Assembly: GCA_014281115.1 (NCBI GenBank)
Contig: JACONQ010000010.1
Coordinates: forward strand, 1,240,001 to 1,304,000
Source of the DNA: Laburnicola sp. R22_1
Lineage: Eukaryota > Ascomycota > Dothideomycetes > Pleosporales > Didymosphaeriaceae
Direction: 5' to 3'
Length of the DNA stretch: 64,000 nt
The stretch's first letter is position 1. Each line of letters starts with the position of its first letter. Below are positions 34,272 through 45,194 of this stretch, one piece after another. The notes below the pieces were generated by a model. That model did no database searches, was not told the DNA's origin, and saw nothing but the letters and a program-made list of their open reading frames with translations. The position numbers and the translations under genes were made by a program.

Positions 34272-35910
34272 TGTTGCGTGAGCGGGTGGGGCTCAGAATA
34301 CGCGGCGCGCGGATGCGATTGAAAGGGAGTCTCAAAGGCAAACCCCTTCTACTTATAGGTAGGTCCAGGTTGCAACGTGGTGTTCAGGAACAAATAAGGA
34401 AGAACGAATGAGGAAATCTGACAGATAGTCCGTGATGTAGCATATTTCATTTGCGAATAGATGAGAAGTGTCTGTTCGGGCGCATTCGATACTGTGGTCG
34501 CATCGTGAAGGGCTAGACCCGTCGTAAGCCGCTGCTCAAGCTCTGATTAACCAGCCTGCGCGTCTGGGATTCAATTAGCTCTTTTTTCATCGTATATGCG
34601 CTCGACCTGCACCGAAAGCGAACTTACAACCTCCCAACCGGGCCATGGGCGCTCCGAGGCCGCGGTAGCGTGAAGGGCCTAAAATAGCCGTTCGGGTTCG
34701 CTAGAAATTTTGCTCAAGTATAAACACGATATATCCAAATTGGAAATAATCTGGGAGGCGGATGTGGTTGGATATACCCTAGTCCAATACCCGGCAAATC
34801 GCGTGTTCGGATGATACTACCCTGAGCATCTAAAAATACTGGACGACGAACAGCGAGCTTGTTACATATTGTCTGCCGCGTCCAGAAAGCTTCGAAGCAA
34901 AAGGGATGCACTGCAACTCTGGAAAGATGTCAGGAAGAGACGCACGATGTCCGAGCAGCGCATGGCAACTGCCGCATTTGTATCCGGTATCTCAAACGCA
35001 GATCTTCCACGCTTCATCGTACCCCTCCGCCACGTAGTCAACGGCTTGCTGGCGTAAGAATTGTCAAGGTAGAGAGGGAGGTTGTAGTGTGGGCGCAATG
35101 GTTGTTGGCTGGAGGTATGTCGCTTCCATTCAGGTAAAATTGTGTCATCGGCACCTGCAGCAGGTGCGTTCGAGAACGCCCGTTGATTGCCAGCCGCCCT
35201 CCCGTCTACCACGTCCAGGACAAGAGTTTGAAGACAGGTGGCGTTGGCATTGCCCATCCCAGGGTAACACATGAAACTTATACTATTGCCCTAGTACTGC
35301 AGCATTCCTTGGATTTGTTTCAAGTTGTCACGCAATTTCTCGGCATTGCCCCAGTACGGGTCTTTGAGTCGGCCAACTTCAGGTTGCACACACGACACGG
35401 GTGCTCCCGTCCGATTGACACAGACCCACAGTGAACAGCTGGACAGTTTGCTCCATGAGGCAGCTCAATGACGCTCCTTGTGCTCGAAGCTGTCGCGTAA
35501 TAACTCATACGAGACACCAATGGAGATTTACTCACCTGGTACTACTGCTTTGTCAGGCTAGACTCCACAGGTTCTTCGCGGATGTCAATCGGATGCTCGC
35601 GGGACGATTACGGTGTCTGGAGGCTCAACATTACTCTTTATTCCCTTGGTGCACGCGGTCCGGCATAACTGTCGAGCCTATTAGGACCATACACCCGACG
35701 AGAATGGCAAAATCTGGATGCAGCGTTCCGGTCCTTCGGTTTGCTCTGGACATTCGAATATCGCGACGCATACTCTGACTTGAATGTGACGCCATTTGAG
35801 GGTACAAATCGCGAGCTACATCCCCGGAAGACATTGCAACAATGCCATATATGAAGGTGCTCCTCCCTTTCCAACACCCAAACGCACCTTTCTTCTGATG
35901 ATCGAACATC
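34272..35910. other. Intergenic, 1.6 kb, no supported gene
   Basis: A 136-codon open frame on the minus strand (34,862-35,272) has no recognisable homology or splice context and I do not call it. A palindrome CACCTGCAGCAGGTG is present at about 35,144-35,168, and one copy of the dispersed motif lies at 35,248-35,272. Confidence 0.5.
35248..35272 (+). repeat. Dispersed TCCTGGGGTAAC motif, copy 3
   Basis: The copy reads ATTGCCCATCCCAGGGTAAC then ACAT, with two changes from the core. Confidence 0.5.
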
Positions 35911-37512
35911 ATGGTTCCAAAGCTTTCAAATATCCCGTATCCCAACAGTGAGAGCACCCTGAGCAGCGAGGAGAGCTGTGAGAAGCAGCAGGACGGAGGG
36001 AGGCAAGCATGGCTTACAGTCCTCGGCTCCTTTCTTGTCTATTACTCCTCCTTCGGCTTCGTCAATAGCTTTGGGTTCTTTCAAGATTACTACCAGGAAG
36101 ATTTTCTCGTCTCCGCCGCTCCGTCTACCATCTCAGTGATTGGTACGCTTCAACTCGCATTCATGAGCGCTCTTTCGACAGTGTCGGGCGGTATCTGCGA
36201 CGCCCACGGCATAAGGGCAAGTTGAGATGCTTGATTGCAGTACCAACTCACGATATCCGCTAACAGTATAGTAGTATCTGTACCTCTTCGCTGGAGTAGG
36301 GACATCGGCCGCATTACTACTACTGTCGTTTTGTGCCCGCGGTGCACTGTGGGAGATCCTGATTGCCCAGGGCTTGTTCATGGGTGTTACTATAGCGTTT
36401 GGAGTCCAACCAGCCTTGGCGATTGTTATCCAGCATTTCGACAAACAGCGTGCATTGGCCATGGGACTCGTCTCTGCTGGCGGTGCGTTGGGGGGCATGT
36501 GTTACTCCCTCATGTTCACACAGCTGTGTCCGTTGATTGGATTCTCGTGGACGATGCGCATTGTTTCCATGAAGGTTCTGTAAGAGGATACCGGAAAGAT
36601 AATTGGCAAGCCGATCCACTGACTTTGAAGTGTCTGCTACTCCATCGCGATATGGATATCGAGCAGCAAGCCAACAGGCAGAAGTATCAAGCTCCGCACT
36701 TTGCTCGACTTCAGAGGGTTTTTAGATGCTCGGTACGCCGTACTTTCCGTTGGGGGTTGCTTTGCGCACTTGGGATTGTGCATACCAGGTTTCCACATTA
36801 GTGAGTCTTCCGCTCCAAGTCGAAAGTCTGGGTATCCAAGGGTAACTCAATCTATAATGAGTCACCCGACTTTCCACTTAGCATCGCATGCTCACTCACC
36901 TCACAGAATCATATTCCTGTGTGGCTTACCCCAACACGTGCCAGTCGATCGGACGGTATCTCCTGCCAATTCTGAGCAGCTCTAGCATACCGGGCATGGT
37001 TGTGTAAGAGTCACAGTCCCCTCTACGACACATTCTGACATCGTGCTAGAGGAGGTCTCATCGGTGACCGCATCGGTCGGCTTAACGTCCTGTCACCGTT
37101 CGTATTCCTTGCCGGATTACTCTGCCTATCCCTCTGGCTCCTCGCGCCATCCATCACGGTCCTTGTGCTCTTTACCTCACTGTTTGGGTTTAGTTCCGGG
37201 GCATTTGGCTCGCTCCTACCATCTGTCGTCAGCCAGATTACTCCGAGTAGTCAAGTGGGGGCGAGAGTAGGGGCATTCTATTCCGTTGTCGCCATTGCCA
37301 GCTTGATAGGCGCTCCGATCGGTGGTGCGTTGCTTGGACACGACCCGAAGATGAAGGAGACGTACCTGGGTTTGATAGTTCTCTCAGTAGGTTCGGCTCA
37401 TACCCACTGGATCAGTTCTAACTATGAATAGGGTACAACGATGTTGATAGGTTCGTTAGTGCTGTTTGCGTCGCGGCTCCTGCATGGAAGAGATCTGCGG
37501 GCGAAATGGTGA
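35911..37512 (+). CDS. MFS transporter, monocarboxylate (MCT/Mch) type
   Basis: Membrane transporter of the fungal monocarboxylate-porter-like MFS group. Six exons (35911-36216, 36275-36579, 36631-36800, 36907-37003, 37050-37386, 37432-37512) keep phase and give 431 aa. The acidic N-terminus precedes GGRQAWLTVLGSFLVYYSSFG, the usual MCT opening. GLFMGVTIAFGVQPALAIV and the second-half block GGLIGDRIGRLNVLSPF follow. Intron 1 begins GCAAGT, so it is a GC-AG intron. Intron 3 is 106 nt, twice the others, and holds a copy of the dispersed motif. The gene is intact although its neighbours are broken. Substrate unknown. Confidence 0.85.
36831..36849 (+). repeat. Dispersed TCCTGGGGTAAC motif, copy 4
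   Basis: GGTATCCAAGGGTAACTCA lies in intron 3 of the MFS gene and is followed 18 bases later by GACTTTC. Confidence 0.5.
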
Positions 37513-37638
37513 GGCGATGATGGTTCGAACTAGGATAGTAAAGCAAACACCACACAATAGACACTGCAAATTTAGCTCAAATGTTTCATTGTTCTCCGAA
37601 GAGAAAAAAGATTGCCGTCTTCGGCCACGGCCGCACGC

Positions 37639-38923
37639 TTATTTGTCACACTCATCCTCGTCCCGATCCGTCCAAGACGGCGGCTTCTCCACCGTCCGCT
37701 CCATCTCCTCAGCCCCCTCAGGCTCTTGGTTCGCGGCCTCGGCGTTGGCCAGATTGGCGGCCGTATCGGCATCGGCCAGGGTAGAGTTAGCCGTGCCCTT
37801 TTCGGCCCGCAGTTGCTCGATTGTCTGGTATTGATCAGTATACATGCCTCATGTGTGTCCAGTCAAACTTACCTCCTTGAGCGCTGCGTTCTCAGCGGCC
37901 AGATCTTCCACCGTAGCGGCCAGTTTGCGTGTTTCGGCCTGAGAGTTGGTGGCCAACTGCCTGAAGGCGTTGGCCCTGTACTTGAGGCCCTCGCGCTCGT
38001 CGGCCAACCTCTTCGCCCTGTATTCGACGTCCATGAGCTCCCGCTCATCGTCGGCCTCTCGCTTCCTCTTCTTGGATTCTGCGACCGGCCGCAGATGTTC
38101 GAAGCGCTTGTGGTCGGCCTTTATGAGCTCGGCCAGCTGTGGCTCTGTCGGCCGGAAGGATAGCCCCTCGTCGACGTACGGGGCCCGGCCAAACCGCTTG
38201 GTGATGAAATCCCAAGTGGCGTACCACTTGGGGCAAAACTACACATGATTAGTGCCATTGTCATGTCTAGGTGGGCTATAACTTACTCCGCCGTGGTGAT
38301 CCTTCGTCCCGCAAACCGCACACGGCTTGGGTCACAGCCGAGGATCCGTATGGCCCTGCACGTAGGGACCGTGGCAGTGGGAGCACACGGTGTACATGGC
38401 TCGATCGCCCACGTTATCCGGCATGTCGGCCTGGTCCATGAAGGGCGGCACCGGCGGATAGAACGCCAGCGGGTTTGTTGCAGCGTCCGGCTTCACCATA
38501 GGCACCCTCCTCTGCTCGCCTTCCCCTACTGGTGTGCGTGACCTCCTCACCAGCGGGAAGTCTCCACCCGCACCTGGGTAGCTCGGCCGTTCGTCCTCAC
38601 CACGGCGGAATCCACCAACATTGGAGGTATCTGCCTGCGGCCTGCTACCATGGCGGAATCCACCAAAGCTGGAGGTATCCGCCGGTGAGTCTGAACCATA
38701 ACTGGCTCCCCGACCACGGCCTCTAGAGAAGGTGATTGTTGGAGCTTCTGGTACAAGTCAGCAAGTGTAAGTATCTGCAGAGCGGCAACATACGCGCTCC
38801 TCGGCCGCGACTGCCTCGACCTCGACCTCGACCTCGACCTCGACCCCGTCTGTCGTTGCTGTTGTTGTTGTTGTTGTTGGCTAAGGAGCCACGCGGCCCA
38901 GAGGGCGGATTGAAGTTCGTCAA
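37639..38923 (-). pseudogene. Broken RGG/zinc-knuckle/coiled-coil gene
   Basis: A four-exon frame can be followed (38923-38794, 38747-38287, 38238-37873, 37824-37639; 381 codons) with good splice sites. In order it encodes an Asn run, RGRGRG repeats, a duplicated DTSxxGGFR segment, a zinc-binding region CSHCHGPY..PCAVCGTKDHHGG..C, and a long basic coiled coil (SKKRKREADDERELMDVEYRAKRL) ending in an acidic tail. TGA at 38,332-38,334 (codon 182) interrupts the zinc region. No ATG exists at the expected 5' end: the codon matching the start of the gene at 41,587 is TTG at 38,923. Translation from ATG 38,499 would still meet the stop. Family not recognised. Confidence 0.65.
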
Positions 38924-40725
38924 TTTTTTCGAGATTTCTCTCGAGATTGTGGGTGTGTTGTTGTGAGGAAGCGGACAGACGGCAGGCACCAATTTGTGCT
39001 TGGGCGCACGGGCCACTATCGCGAGAAGGAAGGCGCACAGCGTCAACGTAGACCGCCAAGACTAAGCCCTTCAGTGTCGGAAGTGGCTTGGTGCCGCCTG
39101 TTTGTCGAAGGAACTCTTTGCGAAGATGATAGTAGTATAAGGAATGTTTGAGCTACGAAGAAAGAGAGGAATTCGAGTACATCTGGCCTTCGTATTGCCC
39201 ATCCTGGGGGAACACATCGGTATCTTGAAGGCCGTGTCACTCCGAGACAGTAGAAAAGAAAGACTTTTAAGATATGATAGGAAGAGTCCATGATGCTACG
39301 AAGATGATACTTACCTGATACCAACTGTGGCTTGCGTCTACAGACCAGCAAATATAGAAAGTCAAAGACTGCCGTCAGCAAGAAAGGATTTCGTCTTTGG
39401 GCCCTTTTCGGTTCAGCACGATGAAAATGGCGCATACTAATAAATGAGCTGCTTGATCGAACAGATGAATGAAACAATACGACTCAAGCGGAAAAGCAGA
39501 TATAGACGGAAGTCGAGACATCAGGACAGGTACCGTTGCAGAAGATATTGCTCGCACGAGCACGCCGCACTTCTAGCGAGCTGCCTAATTGCGATCAGTG
39601 TGCGCTTGTCGCCAGCCATGCGCTCCTCGGCTTCTTGCGTATAGCAGCCACTTTCTTTCCTCTTCCTCAAGCTGGCTCGGTTGTATCTCCTACCCGAGGG
39701 GCATTCGGGAACTCCCAAGCGGCCAAGTGACCTGGGTATGTTATGAGTTCGTCTCGTCGAGGCCCGTCACACCGCGGTTGAGCTGCTTGAACGCATTAGT
39801 CGAGGGCTTCTCGTCTTTCGGCGCCTGCTCTGATTGTTGCCGTGTATGCAGGGGACAGATCGAGGCGTGTTCAAAAGATGCCTGTAGTATCCGTTAGAGT
39901 GCGTAGGCGCGAATTTACAGCTGCGTGTCGCCAAGAACGCACCTTTTGTGTTCCCATGCGCAGAAAGACGCACGCGGGCATCAGTCTCGCCTCAATTTGC
40001 GATGACATTGCCAATGTAGAAACGGTGGAATATAGTCGAGAGAAGCATCCGCGATGTTGAGGCGGCAGCGGTAACATGAGGAATGAGGAAAGCCCAGCGG
40101 AGATGTCCGCTAGCGTGCATGGGGATCATGAGGTCCCGAGCGTAGCCCTGGGAAAATAGCAGCAGGGAAGTCTTTTACATAGAAGACCTCCAAGCTACAG
40201 GACAGCCATACCATCGTAATTTACAGATTACAAGTCCTAAGATGCGGGAGTTTGGCTTATTGAGGCGGAGCTCGGGATGAGTAATATATCATGTAAGTGC
40301 AGATCTTTCGCTTGGGTCCAACGTCACATCCTCCTAGCTCTTCCATGACACACCGAAGCAGACAACTGCAATGTCCAAGAGACGCTCAAATAAAACAGGA
40401 TTCAAGGCAAATACCGGTTCAGTCGTGAATTCAAGACGGGGTGCGAATGATGATGCTGTCAAGTCCTAGACCTCCCAAGACCGTTAGTCGAAGACGCGCG
40501 ACAAAATGGATGGCGCTGCACGTAATCAGAAGAAGATAAAGAGACGGTTCATGTTTGATTACTATATAGACGACTTGGACTTCGGACATGTTGGACCAAG
40601 GAATGTTTACCAAAACTTGGAAACCACCCTTGTGTTTGCCTTAGGCGCAGTAATCACCAAGAGTTGGAGTTATCCTGACGCCTATGATCTCCAAGTCCCA
40701 GAGAAGTATTCCCGGGCACGCAGAA
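38924..40725. other. Intergenic, 1.8 kb, with duplicated 5' flank
   Basis: About 38,925-39,035 is related to 41,590-41,690, the 5' flank of the next gene. A copy of the dispersed motif lies at 39,191-39,217. No supported gene is found in the remainder. Confidence 0.5.
39191..39217 (+). repeat. Dispersed TCCTGGGGTAAC motif, copy 5
   Basis: CGTATTGCCCATCCTGGGGG then AACACAT, lying upstream of the broken zinc-knuckle gene. Confidence 0.55.
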
Positions 40726-40908
40726 TCACTTCTTCCGGGCAGCCTTCATCTTGTCGAACTCGGCAAAGGCGTCCTCCATGCCGTCGTCATCGTCGTCCTC
40801 CAACAGCGACTGTAGCGTCGGCTGTGGCGCCGGCTGCGGCGGCACCGGCGGGATGAGCCGCGGCTCCTCCATAGGAGATCGACGAGGCGTCCGCATGAGG
40901 ATACTCGG

Positions 40909-40962
<54 letters not shown>

Positions 40963-41587
40963 GCGACCGCGACCCGCATCTCCGACCCCACGACCTGCAT
41001 TCCCCCCTCCCCGGCCTGCATTTCCACCGCCACGGCCTGATACTCCACCCCCACGACCCACGGATGGAGCCCCAAGCTCCGTATGTCGCCTGCCCGGGGG
41101 CAGGTGCGCGGCCAGCCGCTCCCGAAAATTGTTGAGCGCCGCCTGCTCTTGCTCCGTCTCCGGCGGCGGAGGAGCCAGAGGCAGACCCCGGCCGTCTTGA
41201 CCTCGGATCGACCGGTTTTCGAGGAATCGGCCCCTCCAAGCGTCCCGGTATGCCCGAAGGAAGTCGGCCGATCGCTCTCCGCCCAATTTGTATATGGCGG
41301 CGGCCTCGAAATCGTGCAGGTCCAGGTGACGGAACCGACACTTCTTGCCGAGCTTGCAGCCCTTCTGCGTCATGGCGTCGGCCCAGCAGAGGTAGGGGTT
41401 GAAACGGGCGTCCCCGTCCCACTTGTCGGCCGCGACCATGCCGTCATGGTCGATGTACTTGACCTCGTCTACACATCGTTAGTTATATCAGCCCCATCTT
41501 TGTTTGGTAGGACATACCCTGGTGCCAGGCAAAACGAAAGTCCTGGAAAGTTGACGGCCAATCCACAATCTCTCGGAACTTGCCCAT
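40726..41587 (-). CDS. CCCH zinc-finger protein with RGG repeats
   Basis: Exons 41587-41518 and 41468-40726 (49-nt intron) give 270 aa starting MGKFREIVDWPSTFQDF. A CCCH finger of spacing C-x9-C-x5-C-x3-H lies at about residues 50-70 (CWADAMTQKGCKLGKKCRFRH). Then come a helical region, an RGGG/RGRG array encoded by about ten tandem GACCAC hexamers (40,909-40,975), and an acidic tail (EDDDDDGMEDAFAEF) ending in a basic patch. RNA binding is likely from domain content (inference). The 5' flank is shared with the broken gene at 37.6-38.9 kb, so both may belong to one expanded family. I do not recognise a named homologue. Confidence 0.75.
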
Positions 41588-42443
41588 TTTTTCGTGCGGC
41601 AAGTGAGTGTGTGGTGAGGAAGTGGACGAGCAGCGGGCGCGAACTTGTTGTCTTGGCGCACGGACCACTATCTTGAGAGGAAGCCCGTGCCCCAAGGCAA
41701 CCCGCCTTAAGATCCCTCTTGGCAACGTATACAGAAGTTGGCGCTGGTATTGCTTTCCCTGGGGTAACACATGGTGCTGTACACGTAGAGGCCCGTACAG
41801 TCCATGCTGCTCCAGAAACCGGTGTGGTATTGCTCATCCTGGGGTAACTCACCTGCAACACGGTCGTAGACTTTGCTGCTCCAGAAACCGGTGTCGTATT
41901 GCTTATCCTGGGGTAACTCACCTGCAAAATAGACTTTGCACAGGATCCAGTGAGGTCCTTGGGATGAAGAAATACTCCAGCTCCTGTATTAGTGCTTGGC
42001 GGCATCGCATAGCAGGTTTTCATGTGCAATAACTTCATGACAAGATATCTCTATGCTGAATTTGAGCGTTTGTCGTAATATCTTACGCATAAAGGGATGG
42101 GGTATCAAGATGCTGGAAGCCGTTGGAGAACCAGCGCTACTCCCAAAACGGACTAGCTGCACATCTCTCCCGTCTAACTCAGTGGACATATTCCATGTGC
42201 CTGGACTGTGTCTACCTAATTCTCTTCGACTTAGATGTATGTAATCGTGTATGCCACCAACACAGTGTCGTTTGAGGTGCATGTGGCGATACACGTGTGG
42301 ACACGCGATGACGTAGCCATGATGCCTCAAACTACTACTCCAACCCGCCATAACTACAAAATAAGACCAGGCCCACTATAAATAAAAAATACGCATAGTA
42401 CAGAAATACACATCGTCAAATCTAAGCTTTCGACTGACAAGTC
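41588..42443. other. Intergenic with motif array
   Basis: It contains the tandem array of the dispersed motif (41,738-41,935). The remaining 500 bp towards the decarboxylase hold nothing recognised. Confidence 0.5.
41738..41935 (+). repeat. Array of three dispersed-motif copies, 69-bp tandem unit
   Basis: Motif copies occur at 41,746-41,772, 41,826-41,851 and 41,895-41,920. The last two lie in direct 69-bp repeats (41,806-41,874 and 41,875-41,935) that share GCTGCTCCAGAAACCGGTGT. On the minus strand each of these two reads CAG|GTGAGTTACCCCAGGAT, a perfect-looking 5' splice site, and ends at TTTCTGGAGCAG, which resembles a 3' splice site. Confidence 0.7.
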
Positions 42444-43834
42444 ATGGTCCACCAAGACGGAGTCGAAGATGTGCCTCACGAGCATCTTGTGCACCGGTAC
42501 GTCTCTCCTCAACCGAAGTCCCCATGGGCACCCCGTTGGACTAACACCCCACAGCCTAGGCCACTTGCTCCCCGCTGACCATCGTGTCCACAAAGACTGG
42601 GTGAACAGCATCATCGAAAAGGTAGATGCCAACCCCAAAGAATACCACCCCGTCATCAAAGAGTTCAAAGACTTCATCGAGAACAACACTCGCATTTTCC
42701 TGCTTGTGAATTCCATGTTCGAGCAAATTCCCTCCAAGAAGTCGTACTTGCATGATCCGACAGGCCACAAGCAGGTCCGCGACTACGAGCACATGCTCAT
42801 GCTGTTCAACCACATCCTGACTTCGGCGCCTGAGTGGAGCGACAATGACCACGGCGTGGGCATGGTCGGTACGCCGTTTAATGCAATTCTGGACTGGCCC
42901 ATGGAGCGGGTTCGCATTCTTCCTGGATCCCGATGTCAACAAGATGCTCAAGAAGGTGCTAAATGCATGGGCGGAATTTCTGTCTAGTCCGGACTCAGCG
43001 TACGTCCTTGGAAACGACTCGATTGGCTGGTTCAGCACACATGGGAGTGAGGATTTAGCCGCCACTGCTAATGTCGGAAAAACTGGATACAAGTTCGAGG
43101 AGCTGTTCCAGTGCGATCCAAGCAAAGAGCACAACGGCTATAAGTCCTGGGACGACTTCTTCACGCGGCAGTTTCACTGGGACAAGCGGCCCATTGCATC
43201 GCCAGACGACGACAACATCATCTCCAATGCATGCGAGTCAAAGCCGTACAACGTCGCGCGTAACATCTCAGCTCGAGACCACTTCTGGATCAAAGGACAG
43301 CCATACAGCCTCATTGCTATGCTGAGTCAGGATCCATTGTACAAGCCGTTCGTTGGTGGGACCATATATCAGGCGTTCTTGAGCGCGCTGAGCTACCACA
43401 GGTGGCATTCGCCTGTCTCCGGTACCGTCAAGAAAGCGTACGTCAAAGAGGGAGCGTACTTCTCCGAACCTCTGTTTGAGGGCCTGGGTGATCCATCAAC
43501 CGATAAGATCAACATGGGCGGCGAGGCAAATAGCCAGGGCTACTTGACTGCTACTGCAACCCGTGCCATTATGTTCTTCGAGGCAGACAACAAGGACATC
43601 GGACTGGTCTGTTTCCTGGGGATAGGCATGACGGAGGTGAGCACGTGTGATATGACGGTGAAAGAGGGCCAGCATGTCAAGAAGGGAGATGAGATTGGCA
43701 TGTTCCACTTTGGCGGAAATACGCATTGCGTGATACTCAGGAAAGGTTTGGAAGTGGAGGGGTTCCCGGAGATCGGAGGCGACGAGAATGTGCCAGTGAG
43801 AGCGAAGCTTGCGGTTGTGAAGAAGACCGCGTGA
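42444..43834 (+). pseudogene. PSD/PsiD-type decarboxylase, frameshifted, altered GST site
   Basis: Relic of a fungal phosphatidylserine-decarboxylase-family enzyme, the group that also includes PsiD tryptophan decarboxylase. Exons are 42444-42496 and 42555 onward. The N-terminal part reads HRVHKDWVNSIIEK to VGMVGTPFNAILDWPM. At about 42,904 the reading shifts by one frame and continues as SGFAFFLDPDVNKMLKKVL to the stop at 43,834. These pyruvoyl enzymes cleave themselves at a GST-type Ser; here the site reads FHFGGNTHC, with AAT (Asn) at 43,718-43,720. The conserved YHRWHSPVSG block is intact. Either change alone should prevent activity. Confidence 0.85.
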
Positions 43835-45194
43835 TCTTTTCCGATTAGTATAATCTCACATAATGTTATGCGCCTAACGATACGAAAAAGTTCCAAATCC
43901 CAATAAAAATTATTAGTCCATTACTATATCATTCTCCTAGCCCGTGTCATCTTCATAGTCTGCACCACCTTCGTTGTCCATCGTTAGAAAACAAAGGCTC
44001 GCAACTCTGTATCTGTAGATGACTCACCGCACCCAGAAATTTTAGCGTCCGTTCATCATCAGGGCCATACACAGGCACATTCAATGCTCTTGCGTTCTAT
44101 AGCACAGTCGTTACGCTCTCGTCAATCTCGTCCAACAACGATCTGTAACAATCCATGCTAGGCATAATAAATCAACGATGAGAACCTCCTTGAACTCCAT
44201 GAGCTTACGACCTTTCACTCCTCGCCACGGAAGATGATGCCTCGTCTTCTGACGAGACTGATGAACTGGCGACGAGGCCAAAAGTGACCTGAAGAAGTCG
44301 AAAGCTCGCGCTGAGGGCTCCTAGGAGGACCATGACGATGAAGCTAGCTCAGAAAAGAACACCTCCAAGGTTCGGCGTTGATGGAAACGGAGGTTTCACT
44401 TTCTATTTTCATTTTTTCTGTTCCTGCTTGCTGTATGTTGAAATCCATCTTGCCCACGCCCTCCCCTCTTCTTGCGTTCCTTGTTAGTATTCATCGCGTT
44501 GTTTTGAATACGGTGCTTGCGTTAGGGTTAGGTGGAAGTTAAGGATACAATTACTCTTACTAGAATCTTACAATAAATTACCAGAAAGTGTTTGTTCTCA
44601 AATGAAATCCTCGCCCTTTGATAATTGCATGTTATCTTTTTTAACAACAGCAATTCTTTACACCGCTTTAAATTGATGATCAGATCACAGAACCCTCGAA
44701 TATAAGCAAGGTGTGAGCTTGCTACTGAAAGTGTTGGAATAGGGCAAAAACTGATGATGGTTCAAGGATTTTAGCGCTTAAATAGTGCGTTCCAACAGAA
44801 TGTTGGTTAACGCTGTCACTTTGCGACCTTTCGGTACACGGTAAAACGCTGTGAGGGAAATTTGTGTATATACGATATATCAAGTTGAGAATACTCTCGA
44901 ACGAGATACTGACATTCACTGGGTCTCAATCATAGCACTGTTTTAGCGAATCGTAGGAAAATCACTCATGGAAAGTTGATACTTAGATTATTATGGAAGT
45001 CTGGATTACAGCGTGGCAGTGTTGGCAGACCTCCATGTTCCCACGCCACGCGAAGCCATTTGCCCGTGCTGAAAGATTCATGTAGCTGAGCCATCCTAAA
45101 CACCAATCGATTAGACAATTGTAATGTATGTAGAGGCGATGATGACTCACCATGCCAAATAATCCGACGAATGTGCATACTGAGCAGTAAACCT
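43835..45194. other. Intergenic, 1.36 kb, possible coding debris
   Basis: Around 44,000-44,110 (minus) a short stretch translates as NVPVYGPDDERTLKFLGA followed by a plausible donor. Around 44,220-44,390 (plus) an acidic/basic coding-like stretch is broken by stops. Neither can be assigned. A two-unit telomere-like TTAGGGTTAGG lies at 44,522-44,532. Confidence 0.4.

Noticed and set aside
34862..35272. 136-codon open frame on the minus strand
   Set aside because: No homology, no splice context, and its start lies inside a copy of the dispersed motif.
38298..38333. A 36-nt GTGCAG-AAG intron removing the stop in the zinc-knuckle gene
   Set aside because: It would keep the frame, but it is shorter than any other intron here and has a weak donor and no branch site.
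40909..40975. GACCAC hexamer run as a stand-alone satellite or CRISPR-like array
   Set aside because: It is in frame inside the CCCH/RGG gene and simply encodes Arg-Gly repeats.
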